A stretch of DNA of 64,000 nt from Pseudorhodoferax sp. Leaf274. Lineage in GTDB: Bacteria > Pseudomonadota > Gammaproteobacteria > Burkholderiales > Burkholderiaceae_C. Where the stretch lies: positions 454,781 to 518,780 of the forward strand of contig NZ_LMNA01000030.1 of NCBI RefSeq assembly GCF_001422445.1. Direction: 5' to 3'. Under the pieces are notes generated by a model. That model worked only from the letters and a program-made list of their open reading frames with translations, made no database searches and was not told the DNA's origin. The position numbers and the translations under genes are program-made. Positions 34,047 through 41,534 of the stretch are shown piece after piece; positions within the stretch are counted from its first letter, which is position 1, and each line of letters starts with the position of its first letter.

Positions 34047-35048
34047 TCACTTGGCCGTGGACTTGGGCTGGCCGTCGTCGATCTTGACCGTGTACTTGCC
34101 GGCCAGGATCTCGGCCTCGCGCGCGCGCACCTTGGCCACCAGGTCGGCCGGGATCTTCTTCTCGAAGGTGCCGAGCGGCGAGAGCGCCGAGCCCTTGTGC
34201 TGCATGTGCGAGTAGACGCCGTAGTCCTCGGGCTTGAACTGGCCCTCGCGCACGAGCTTGAGCGCGCGGTCGATCGAGGGCTCCATGTTCCACAGCGCCG
34301 AGACGACCACGGTGTCGGGGTACTGGGCCTGGGTGTCGATCACGTTGCCGATGGCCAGCACCTTGCGTTCCTTGGCCGCGTCGCTGACGCCGAAGCGCTC
34401 GGCGTAGAGCACGTCCGCGCCCTTGTCGACCATGGCGAAGGCGGCTTCCTTGGCCTTGGGCGGATCGAACCAGCTGTTGATGAAGCTCACGCTGAACTCG
34501 ACCTTGGGGTTGATCTCCTTCGCGCCGGCCATGAAGGCGTTCATGAGCCGGTTGACCTCGGGGATCGGGAAGCCGCCGACCAGGCCGATCTTGTTGCTCT
34601 TGGTCATGCCGCCGGCCACCATGCCGGTGAGGTAGGCGGGCTCCTGGATGTAGTTGTCGAACACGCTGAAGTTGGGCGCCTGCGGCTTGCCCGAGCTGCC
34701 CATCAGGAACATGGTCTTGGGGAAGTCCTTGGCCACCTTGCGGGCCGCGGCCTCGACCGCGAAGGCCTCGCCCACGATGAACTGGTTGCCGGCCGTGGCG
34801 TACTCGCGCATCACGCGCTCGTAGTCGGCGTTGGCCACGTTCTCGGTGGCCTTGTATTCGATCTCGCCGCGCGCCTCGGCAGCCTTGAGCGCCTTGTGGA
34901 TGCGGCCCACCCATTGCTGCTCGAAGGGCACGGTGTAGACCGCGGCCACCTTGAGCTTGGCCTGCTGGGCGATGGCGGTGTGCGGCAGGCCCATGGCAGT
35001 GACTGCGGCGGCTGCGGCGGCGAGGATCAGGGGACGGCGTTGGGTCAT
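34047..35048 (-). CDS. BMP family (PnrA-like) ABC importer substrate-binding protein
   Basis: A 333-residue periplasmic binding protein. The signal peptide (LILAAAAAAVTAMGLPHTAIAQ) is followed by KVAAVYTVPFEQQWVGRIHKAL, the N-terminus of the BMP/PnrA-like family, then NANDYERV-type and VGEAFAVEAAARKVAKDFP segments, and GLVGGFPIPEVNRLMNAFMAGAKEINP, the ligand-binding core. Members of this subgroup bind nucleosides or purines; some bind autoinducers or lipophilic compounds. No lipobox is present, as is usual for Gram-negative versions. It is the first gene of the operon; AGGAATCCACCAAC precedes the ATG. Confidence 0.9.
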   Translation of the reverse strand: MTQRRPLILAAAAAAVTAMGLPHTAIAQQAKLKVAAVYTVPFEQQWVGRIHKALKAAEARGEIEYKATENVANADYERVMREYATAGNQFIVGEAFAVEAAARKVAKDFPKTMFLMGSSGKPQAPNFSVFDNYIQEPAYLTGMVAGGMTKSNKIGLVGGFPIPEVNRLMNAFMAGAKEINPKVEFSVSFINSWFDPPKAKEAAFAMVDKGADVLYAERFGVSDAAKERKVLAIGNVIDTQAQYPDTVVVSALWNMEPSIDRALKLVREGQFKPEDYGVYSHMQHKGSALSPLGTFEKKIPADLVAKVRAREAEILAGKYTVKIDDGQPKSTAK

Positions 35049-35276
35049 GTTGGTGGATTCCTCCAGGGCAAGATGGCGGGGTTCAGCAATATCGGTGCCA
35101 TGTGCATTGTGGCGCGCCCAGCGCGGTGCGCGGCGCAGGGGCGGGCGGCGTGCGCCGCCGTGCTGCATGGAGCCGGGCGCATGCACGCGCGCCGTGCGGC
35201 CGTGCACCATGGCGTGCAGCGCCACGGCCGGCATGGCGGCATGCACGGCGGCACCGTGGGCGGATCGGCAGCCGCC

Positions 35277-35326
35277 TAGAATGCCGACGCTTTTCCGAAG
35301 GCGCCTGTCCGGGCGCTTTTTCTTTT
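35277..35326 (+). terminator. Promoter-proximal hairpin and T-tract ahead of the MFS gene (attenuator-like)
   Basis: A -10-like TAGAAT (35277-35282) is followed within 20 bp by the hairpin AAGGCGCC-TGTCCG-GGCGCTT (35298-35318) and TTCTTTT, ending 10 bases before the GTG start at 35336. A terminator this close to a start codon would act on the gene's own transcript. The rest of the 287-bp divergent gap (35049-35335) is GC-rich with no other clear element. Confidence 0.45.
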
Positions 35327-35335
35327 GGCCACGCC

Positions 35336-36589
35336 GTGAGCGCTTCCCCTTCTCCCCCATCCGCCGCACGGCATGTGCTGCGGCATCCGGGCATGCGTGC
35401 CTTCATGGCCGCGCGCGTGGCCGCCGTGCTGGCCACCCAGGTGCAGGCGGTGGTCGTGGCCTGGCAGGTCTACGACCTCACGCGCGAACCGCTGGCTCTG
35501 GCCTATGTGGGCCTGGCGCAGTTCATCCCGATGCTGTGCCTGCTGCTGCCGGCCGGCGACCTCATGGACCGCTTCGCGCGCCGGCCCATCCTGGCCGCCA
35601 GCTGGGTGGTCTCGGCGCTGTGCAGCGCGCTGCTGTGGTGGCTGTCGGGCCATGGACTGGCGGGCGTCTCGTCCATCTACGGCGTGCTGGTGCTGTACGG
35701 CTGCGCGCGCGCCTTCGCCGGGCCGGCGCTGCAAAGCCTGCTGCCGCAGATCGTGCCGCGCGCGCAGCTGGCCCAGGCGATCGCGGTCAACAGCATGCTG
35801 ATGCGCAGCGCCACCATCACCGGCCCCTTCCTGGGCGGGCTGCTGTATGCGGTGGGCGGCGGCGAACTCACCTACCTGGTGTGCCTGGGCTGCTTCGTGC
35901 TCGGGGCCATCCTGCTGCGCTACGTGACGGTGGTGCATGCCGGGCCGCGCGTCGTGGGCGGCACGATCTGGACGCGCTTTGCCGAGGGCATCGGCTTCAT
36001 CCGCTCGCGGCCCGTGATCCTGGGCTGCATCTCGCTGGACCTGTTCGCCGTGCTGCTGGGCGGCGTGGTGGCACTGCTGCCGATCTATGCGCACGAGGTG
36101 CTGCACGTGGGGCCGCAGGGGCTGGGTGCGCTGCGCAGCGCGATGGCGGTGGGCGAAGTCGGCATGGGGCTGTACCTGAGCGCGCGGCCCCTGAACCGGC
36201 GCGTGGGCGCGACCATGTTCGGCGCGGTGGCGGTGTTCGGCGTGGCCAACCTGGTGTTCGCGCTGTCGCACTGGTTCTGGCTGTCGTTCGCGGCGCTGCT
36301 GGTGGCCGGCATGGCCGACATGGTCAGCGTCTACATCCGCGGGGCGCTGGTGCAGTTCTCCACGCCGGACGCCATGCGCGGGCGGGTGCAGGCGGTCAAC
36401 ATGCTGTTCATCGGCTCGTCCAACGAGCTGGGCGAGTTCCGCGCCGGCACCAGCGCAGCCTGGCTGGGGCCGGTCGGGGCCGCCCTGGCCGGTGGAATCT
36501 GCACGCTGGCCGTGGTCGGCACCTGGGCCGCAGCCTTCGGCGGCCTGCGCCGGCTGGACCGCTTCGAGCAGGCCAGCCCCCCGCCTTGA
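35336..36589 (+). CDS. MFS transporter (enterobactin exporter EntS-like fold)
   Basis: A 417-residue, 12-helix MFS protein. Early segments (RHVLRHPGMRAFMAARVAAVLATQVQAVVVAWQVYDLTREPLALAYVGLAQFIP) and motif A variant GDLMDRFARRPI are typical of the DHA3/EntS-type group, and MRGRVQAVNMLFIGSSNELGEFRAG is the conserved cytoplasmic loop of helix 10-11. The GTG start at 35336 is the best, because upstream in-frame codons read through the promoter and hairpin; no strong ribosome site precedes it. The substrate is unknown. It is divergent from the BMP importer operon. Confidence 0.88.
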   Translation: MSASPSPPSAARHVLRHPGMRAFMAARVAAVLATQVQAVVVAWQVYDLTREPLALAYVGLAQFIPMLCLLLPAGDLMDRFARRPILAASWVVSALCSALLWWLSGHGLAGVSSIYGVLVLYGCARAFAGPALQSLLPQIVPRAQLAQAIAVNSMLMRSATITGPFLGGLLYAVGGGELTYLVCLGCFVLGAILLRYVTVVHAGPRVVGGTIWTRFAEGIGFIRSRPVILGCISLDLFAVLLGGVVALLPIYAHEVLHVGPQGLGALRSAMAVGEVGMGLYLSARPLNRRVGATMFGAVAVFGVANLVFALSHWFWLSFAALLVAGMADMVSVYIRGALVQFSTPDAMRGRVQAVNMLFIGSSNELGEFRAGTSAAWLGPVGAALAGGICTLAVVGTWAAAFGGLRRLDRFEQASPPP

Positions 36590-36629
36590 AGGCCCTGGGG
36601 TTGCCACCAGCTATGGCATACTGTTTCGG

Positions 36630-36713
36630 CGCAGAACGGTGGCTCCACCGGCCCTGCGAAGCCTGATGGTTCCGCTTCCCGGGACCATGGCAGTGCAACC
36701 GCAAGGAGGTCAC
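36630..36713 (+). ncRNA. Structured leader: two hairpins then a strong ribosome site
   Basis: Hairpin 1 pairs GCAG/CTGC (36631-36634 with 36654-36657) and CGGTG/CACCG (36637-36641 with 36646-36650). Hairpin 2 pairs ATGGTTCC (36666-36673) with GGGACCAT (36681-36688). AAGGAGGT follows at 36703-36710. With the 12-codon peptide and terminator downstream it has the form of a regulatory leader. I cannot match it to a known riboswitch class. Confidence 0.4.
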
Positions 36714-36752
36714 ATGGCAAGATGCTTCACGGAAGGCGATGGCTTCGCATAA
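36714..36752 (+). CDS. 12-residue leader peptide
   Basis: ATG at 36714 lies 4 bases after a near-perfect AAGGAGGT. The peptide is MARCFTEGDGFA and its TAA overlaps the first codons of the membrane-protein gene in another frame. A strong ribosome site on so short an ORF, directly ahead of a terminator hairpin, suggests a leader peptide or translational coupling rather than chance. Confidence 0.4.
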   Translation: MARCFTEGDGFA

Positions 36753-37413
36753 GGGCGATCCGTCGTTCTGGAGGCCCAGCTTCGTGCTGGGCCTTTTGTT
36801 TTTTGCGGCACTGATTTCCTTGGCCGTGTTCTTCTGGTGGCATGCCTGGCTGCGCCGCACGGCGCCGGCCGAGGCGCTGGACAAGCAGCAGATCGTGGTG
36901 CTGCTGGCGGCCTGGCTGGCCGTGATCGGCTGGATCACCACGGCCTGGACCTCGATCCGCAATTCGGTCAAGCAGCACACCGTCAACACGCTGCTGCAGT
37001 CGCGCCTGTCGGCCACCTACATGGAGCGCGCCGACCGCGTCAACAAGTTCTTCGGCGCCTACGAGGCGCACCATCCACTGCGCACGCGCGACCCCGATGC
37101 CGACCCGACGCAGGGCATTGCCGGCGACGACGAGGAGGCGCTGCGCTACATCCTCAACTACTTCGAGTACATCGCCATCGGCGTGCGCCACGGCGACCTG
37201 CACGAGGCCATGCTGCGCGCCAGCCTGCGCTCGATCCTCACCAAGACCACCTTCTACTCGCGCGACTGGATCGAGCGGCGCGTGGGTGGCGGCCCCTCGC
37301 TGTCGCCCAATCCGCTGCTGTACCGCAACCTGCGCTGGCTGTATCTGCGCTGGCGCGACGTGGATGGGGTGCCGGGCAACGACCTGCGCGCGTTCTCGAT
37401 GGTGCGCAGCTGA
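36739..37413 (+). CDS. Membrane protein of DUF4760-like type
   Basis: A 224-residue protein. Two N-terminal helices (about 11-32, SFVLGLLFFAALISLAVFF, and 51-68, VVLLAAWLAVIGWITTAW) are followed by a cytoplasmic domain: SIRNSVKQHTVNTLLQSRLSATYMERADRVNKFF, then DDEEALRYILNYFEYIAIGVRHGDLHEAMLRASLRSIL. The last part is typical of DUF4760 (helical, unknown function). The first helix is coded across a perfect terminator hairpin at 36772-36804, and the start lies inside a 12-codon leader ORF. The ribosome site for ATG 36739 (GGAAGGCG) is closely spaced. The function is unknown. Confidence 0.78.
   Translation: MASHKGDPSFWRPSFVLGLLFFAALISLAVFFWWHAWLRRTAPAEALDKQQIVVLLAAWLAVIGWITTAWTSIRNSVKQHTVNTLLQSRLSATYMERADRVNKFFGAYEAHHPLRTRDPDADPTQGIAGDDEEALRYILNYFEYIAIGVRHGDLHEAMLRASLRSILTKTTFYSRDWIERRVGGGPSLSPNPLLYRNLRWLYLRWRDVDGVPGNDLRAFSMVRS
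36772..36804 (+). terminator. Perfect rho-independent terminator inside the 5' end of the membrane-protein gene
   Basis: AGGCCCAGC (36772-36780) pairs perfectly with GCTGGGCCT (36786-36794) around a TTCGT loop, followed by TTTGTTTTTT. It lies in codons 12-22 of the gene starting at 36739. Either it attenuates that gene or the true gene start is downstream. Confidence 0.7.
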
Positions 37414-37420
37414 ACCCGGC

Positions 37421-38530
37421 TCAGCGGTCCAGCGCCTCGCGCACCGCCTGCCCGAGTTCCAGCACCGCCATCGCGTAGTAGCTGGACCAGTTGTAGCGCG
37501 TGATCACGTAGAAGTTCTCGGTGCCGGCCACGTACTGGGCCGGCTCGGCGCCGTTCTGCAGTTCGACCAGCGCCAGCGGCCCCGTGTGCGCCAGCGCCTC
37601 GCCCTGCAGCACCGCGCCCTTGGCCGTGAAGCTCTCCACGCCGAAGCTGGGCAGGATGTCGGGTGCCAGCAGCGTGTCCATGTCCGCCTGCGCGGTGAAG
37701 CCGACCGGGTAGGTGGCCGGCATGCCGGTCTTCCAGCCGAAGGCCTTGAAGTAGTTGGCGACCGAGCCGATCACGTCGTCCACGCTGCCGAACAGGTCGA
37801 TGCGGCCATCGCCGTCGAAGTCCACCGCGTAGCGCACCCAGCTGGACGGCATGAACTGCGGCATGCCCATGGCGCCCGCGTAGCTGCCGCGCCAGGCATG
37901 CGGGTCCACGCCGGTGCGTTGCGACAGGCTCAGCAGCTGCTCGAGCTCGCCCAGGAAGAACGCGCTGCGCTCGGCCGCGCGCGGGTGCGCCTTCGGGAAG
38001 TCGAAGGCCAGCGTGGTCACGGCGTCGATGACGTTGAAGCCGCCCATCTGCTGGCCGTAGATGGACTCGACGCCGACGATGCCCACGATGATCTCGGCCG
38101 GCACGCCGTATTCGCGCTCGGCGCGCGCCAGGGCCTCGCGGTGCTCCTGCCAGAAGCGCACGCCGGCGCGGATGCGGATCGGCTCGACGAAGCGGCTGCG
38201 GTAGACGCGCCAGTTCTTGGGCGTGCCGCTGGGCGCCGGCGTCATGAGCCGCTGCACCTGCGGCAGCAGCCGGGCCTGGCCGATGGCCTGGCGCACCCAT
38301 TCGCGGTCCAGGTCGCGGCGCGTGGCGATGTCGTCGGCCGCGCGCAGCACCTCGGGCCGGGTGGCGTAGAGCGGGCCGGGGGCGGGGGCGGCGGCCTTGG
38401 CGGCGGGGCGCTTCTTGCTGGGAGCCGTGGATTGGGCGTGCGCGGGGGTGGCGAGCAGGGCGGCGGCCAGGAGTGCGAGTGGCGCGAGTGGCGCGAATGG
38501 CGCGAGGCTGGATCGGAGCAGGCGGTTCAT
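37421..38530 (-). CDS. mltB: Membrane-bound or periplasmic lytic murein transglycosylase B
   Basis: A 369-residue lytic transglycosylase of family 3. The signal peptide (residues 1-33) has repeated A-P-L/F units and no lipobox Cys, so the protein is probably soluble in the periplasm. Catalytic E155 lies in VGIVGVESIYGQQMG; SYAGAMGMPQFMPSSW and DFDGDGRIDLFGSVDDVIGSVANYFK complete the muramidase-like fold, and YAMAVLELGQAV ends it. It cleaves peptidoglycan to 1,6-anhydro products. The start overlaps the transglutaminase stop (ATGA), tying it to the MoxR/DUF58/TgpA-type unit upstream. Confidence 0.92.
   Translation of the reverse strand: MNRLLRSSLAPFAPLAPLALLAAALLATPAHAQSTAPSKKRPAAKAAAPAPGPLYATRPEVLRAADDIATRRDLDREWVRQAIGQARLLPQVQRLMTPAPSGTPKNWRVYRSRFVEPIRIRAGVRFWQEHREALARAEREYGVPAEIIVGIVGVESIYGQQMGGFNVIDAVTTLAFDFPKAHPRAAERSAFFLGELEQLLSLSQRTGVDPHAWRGSYAGAMGMPQFMPSSWVRYAVDFDGDGRIDLFGSVDDVIGSVANYFKAFGWKTGMPATYPVGFTAQADMDTLLAPDILPSFGVESFTAKGAVLQGEALAHTGPLALVELQNGAEPAQYVAGTENFYVITRYNWSSYYAMAVLELGQAVREALDR
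38471..38507 (-). repeat. 9-bp tandem repeat in the mltB signal-peptide region
   Basis: About three and a half copies of the unit GCGCGAGTG (with one GCGCGAATG) lie in the signal peptide and encode repeated A-P-L/F. Copy-number change by slippage would lengthen or shorten the hydrophobic core in 3-residue steps without a frameshift. Confidence 0.7.
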
Positions 38531-40569
38531 GCGGGGGATGTTGGGGTGGGCCAGGGCAGGCGTCGGTACTCGCGCCGCAGCGTGGCCAGTTCCAGGGCCG
38601 GCCCGCGTGCATAGCGCTGCGCCTCCAGGCGCAGCAGCCAGTCGCGCAAGGGCGCCAGCTGCTGCGGCCCGGCCGCGGCAGCCGGCAACTGTACAAGCAG
38701 CAGGGCTAGCTGCCGCGGCGCCGCCTGCGGCGGCACGGCCAGGCCGGCGGCGCGCAGGCGCTCGCGTGCCTGGTGCAACAGGCGCAGCCAGGGATCGTGC
38801 TGGCGCCGCTCCCACAGCGTCCAGCCGACACCGCCCAGGCTGGCCAGCACCAGCAGCGCGGCGAGCAGTCGGCCCAGGTCCTGCCAGTCGGGCGCGTCGA
38901 AGCCCAGCGCGCGCAGCAGGTCCAGCTGGCGGCTCTGCGTGTAGTTCAGCACCCACTGGTTCCAGCGGTTGTTGACGGCCTCCCAGGCCGCGCGGAGCTG
39001 GGCCGCGACGTTGGGGTTGACGTTGCCCACCGCCGTGGCGAAGGCACCCTGCGGCGCGCGCAGCCGCTGCAGGCTGCCGATGCGGCCCGGCGCCACGGCG
39101 CCGGTGGGGTCCACGCGCACCCAGCCCTGGCCGGCGTGCCAGACCTCGGTCCAGGCATGGGCATCGCTCTGGCGCACGGTCCAGTAGCCGTCCACGGCAT
39201 TCATCTCGCCGCCCTGGTAGCCGGTGACGATGCGGGCCGGCACGTCCAGGGCACGCATCAGCACCACGAAGGCCGAGGCGATGTGCTCGCAAAAGCCCTC
39301 CTTGCGGTCGAACCAGAACTCGTCGGCTGTGTGCTCGCCATAGACGCCGGGCTCCAGCGTGTAGCTGTAGCCGCCCGTGCGCAGGCGCTCCAGCGCCGCG
39401 GCCACCAGCACAGCGCTGCCGGCCTCGGCGTAGCGCGGGTCGCGCCGCAGCTCGGCGGCCAGCGCCAGCGTGCGCGGATTGCGGCCCGGTGGCAGCTGCA
39501 GGTCGGCCTGCAGCTCGGCCGTGCGGCGCTGCGGTCCGTAGCGGAAATCGGTGTGGCTCTGGGCGCGGTAGCGCACGAGGTCGGTGATGGGCCGGTTGGC
39601 CAGCCAGGCCAGGTCCTGCGTCTGCAGGGCCTGCAGGCCGGCGAGTTCGGGCCGGCGCGAGGCCACGTCCAGCAGCAGCAGCCAGGGCCGGTTGTGCGGC
39701 TCCAGCGTGACCTCGTAGGCGGTCGGCGCGCCGTTCAGCTGCAGGTTGCGCTGGGGCGGGGTGTTGAAGCTGTAGTCGCCGCGGCCCTGGCGCCACTGGC
39801 GGCCGTCGAACTCCGACAGCACCGGCCCGCGGAAGTACAGCTCGCCCTGCAGCGGCGGCTGGCCGTCGAAGCGGATGCGCATGGCGATGCTGTCGTCCAG
39901 CGCCAGGCTGGCGAGGTTGCCGACCTCCATGGTGGAGGACAGGCCGCTGCGCCCGCTCATGGCGTCGCTCGGGATGCCCCACAGCGGCGCCAGCCGCGGG
40001 AACAGCAGGAACAGCACCAGCATGATGGGCGCGCCCACGGTGGCCATGCGCAGGGCGTGGCGGGCCGATTCCGCCAGCGGTGGCCGGCCCACCGGCATGT
40101 GGGCGTTGACCAGCGCCGTCAGCAGGCCCAGCAGGCCGACCAGCATGGCCGCCGCGGTGACCAGCGACTGCGAGAAGAAGAAGTTCGTGAGCATCGTGAA
40201 GAAGCCCAGGAAGAACACCACGAAGGCGTCGCGCCGTGCGCGCAGCTCCAGCGTCTTGAGCGCCAGCAGCGAGACCAGCAACGTGACGCCGGCGTCGCGG
40301 CCCAGCAGCGTGCGGTGGCTCATGAGCGTGAGGCCCAGCGTCAGCGCCAGCAGCGCCGCCAGCCACCAGCGCGAGGGCAGGGGCCGCGCGCCGAGCGCGA
40401 TCCAGCCGCGCCACAGCAGCACAGCGCCGGCCAGGAGGCTGCACCACAGCGGCAGCCGCGCCACCTGCGGCAGCAGGATCCAGCCGATCACGGCCAGCAG
40501 GAACAGCGTGTCGCGGCCGTCGCGCGGCAGCTCGCCCGCGAGGCGCCGGGGCACGAGACGGCTCAGCAC
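38527..40569 (-). CDS. TgpA-like transglutaminase-domain membrane protein
   Basis: A 680-residue protein. An N-terminal DUF3488-type membrane domain with about six helices (DTLFLLAVIGWILLP through MLVLFLLFPRL) is followed by a periplasmic domain (about 200-560) and a last helix near 570-590 with a short cytoplasmic tail. The transglutaminase-like triad is Cys in KEGFCEHIASAFVVLMRALDVPARIVTGYQGGE, His in SDAHAWTEVW and Asp in WVRVDPTGAV. P. aeruginosa TgpA is essential and of unclear substrate. The GTG start overlaps the DUF58 stop. It follows MoxR and DUF58 genes in the usual order. Confidence 0.92.
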   Translation of the reverse strand: MLSRLVPRRLAGELPRDGRDTLFLLAVIGWILLPQVARLPLWCSLLAGAVLLWRGWIALGARPLPSRWWLAALLALTLGLTLMSHRTLLGRDAGVTLLVSLLALKTLELRARRDAFVVFFLGFFTMLTNFFFSQSLVTAAAMLVGLLGLLTALVNAHMPVGRPPLAESARHALRMATVGAPIMLVLFLLFPRLAPLWGIPSDAMSGRSGLSSTMEVGNLASLALDDSIAMRIRFDGQPPLQGELYFRGPVLSEFDGRQWRQGRGDYSFNTPPQRNLQLNGAPTAYEVTLEPHNRPWLLLLDVASRRPELAGLQALQTQDLAWLANRPITDLVRYRAQSHTDFRYGPQRRTAELQADLQLPPGRNPRTLALAAELRRDPRYAEAGSAVLVAAALERLRTGGYSYTLEPGVYGEHTADEFWFDRKEGFCEHIASAFVVLMRALDVPARIVTGYQGGEMNAVDGYWTVRQSDAHAWTEVWHAGQGWVRVDPTGAVAPGRIGSLQRLRAPQGAFATAVGNVNPNVAAQLRAAWEAVNNRWNQWVLNYTQSRQLDLLRALGFDAPDWQDLGRLLAALLVLASLGGVGWTLWERRQHDPWLRLLHQARERLRAAGLAVPPQAAPRQLALLLVQLPAAAAGPQQLAPLRDWLLRLEAQRYARGPALELATLRREYRRLPWPTPTSPA

Positions 40570-41534
40570 AGCGCCAATGCCTCCAGGCAGCGCCGCCTGT
40601 GGGCCTCGCCGCTGGCGGGCGGCACCTCCATGCCGGGTACGCGCAGGCCGTATTCCAGCGCCAGCCTGTCGGCCTGCAGCACCCAGGCGCACAGGCGCGC
40701 CAGGCGCTGCTCGCTGTCGGGCAGCTGGGCCAGGGCCGCGTCCAGCCAGAGCGTGTGGCGCTGCGCCTGCTGGCTGTCGCGGCTGACCAGCTCGCCGGCC
40801 TTGGCGGCCTTCTTCCAGACCACCAGCTTGAGCGGGTCGCCGCGGCGGTAGGCGCGCACGCCGTCGAATTCGCCCGTGCTGGCGGCCTGGCGCGCCATGG
40901 CGCCTGCGGCATGCGGCTCGCCCGCGGGCAGCGGTGGCGGGTGCGCTTCGGGTTGCGGGTAGACCAGCACCTGGGCGGCCGGGCGCCACAGGGTCCAGAC
41001 GCGGAAGGCGCCCATCGGGAAGCGGGTCTCCAGCGTCAGCGTGGGGATGGGGTGCAGGCCGCGCCGTGCCGGCGAGAAGGCCACGTGCACCTGGCTGCGG
41101 CCGCCCGCGGGCACGTCCACGAAGGCCTGCCTGGCGGTGTCCAGCAGGCTGGCGGCGATGCCATGCCGAGGGGTCTTGCGCGTGCTGGCCAGCTCCAGCG
41201 TGAGCGTGCTGCCGCTGCCTAGGAACTGCGGCTCGGGCGGCAGCAGGTGCAGCTGCAGGCCGCGCAGCGTGGCGTGGCCCACGTGCATGCCGACCAGCGC
41301 GCAGCCGGCCAGCAGGAACGTGAGCAGGTAGCCCAGGTTCAGCTGGTAGTTGATGGATGCCAGCAACAGCACGAGCACGGTGGCGCCCAGCATCAGGCCG
41401 GCGCGCGTGGGCAGGATGTAGATGTTGCGCTGGGTCAGCAGCATCTGGTCGCTGCGCGGCAGCCGTGCCTCCCACCAGCGCTGCATGGCACCGCGCCAGG
41501 GCCGCAGGGGGTTCAGGCGTGCCGTCCAGCTCAC
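40563..41534 (-). CDS. DUF58-domain protein
   Basis: A 323-residue protein. Two adjacent helices near residues 45-80 (AGLMLGATVLVLLLASINYQLNLGYLLTFLLAGCALVGM) are followed by a beta-rich segment and the DUF58 core: TGEFDGVRAYRRGDPLKLVVWKKAAKAGELVSRD, similar to the GSG-DF-x-R-Y-x-x-GD-x-R-x-I-x-W signature. The von Willebrand-like C-terminal half is shortened. The GTG start overlaps the MoxR stop (GTGA). MoxR ATPases work with such proteins to remodel or activate envelope or redox complexes. Confidence 0.9.
   Translation of the reverse strand: MSWTARLNPLRPWRGAMQRWWEARLPRSDQMLLTQRNIYILPTRAGLMLGATVLVLLLASINYQLNLGYLLTFLLAGCALVGMHVGHATLRGLQLHLLPPEPQFLGSGSTLTLELASTRKTPRHGIAASLLDTARQAFVDVPAGGRSQVHVAFSPARRGLHPIPTLTLETRFPMGAFRVWTLWRPAAQVLVYPQPEAHPPPLPAGEPHAAGAMARQAASTGEFDGVRAYRRGDPLKLVVWKKAAKAGELVSRDSQQAQRHTLWLDAALAQLPDSEQRLARLCAWVLQADRLALEYGLRVPGMEVPPASGEAHRRRCLEALALC

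Noticed and set aside
32348-34087. Long plus-strand open frame (579 codons) opposite the ABC ATPase gene
   Set aside because: The minus-strand frame carries every ABC motif in order; the plus-strand product is low-complexity with no recognisable segment.
35160-35275. A His/Gly/Met-rich peptide frame in the divergent gap before the MFS gene
   Set aside because: It is the end of a long antisense frame, with no ribosome site or signal peptide, and arises from GC-rich short repeats.
35102-35335. An N-terminal extension of the MFS protein from an upstream ATG
   Set aside because: The extra residues are Arg/Ala/His-rich and read through the -10 element and terminator-like hairpin; homologous sequence starts near the GTG at 35336.
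37421-40912. A single 1163-codon frame covering mltB and the transglutaminase region
   Set aside because: Only its last 369 codons (MltB) are real; the upstream part is an Arg/Ala/Pro-rich out-of-frame reading of the TgpA-like gene, which has its own frame and GTG start at 40569.
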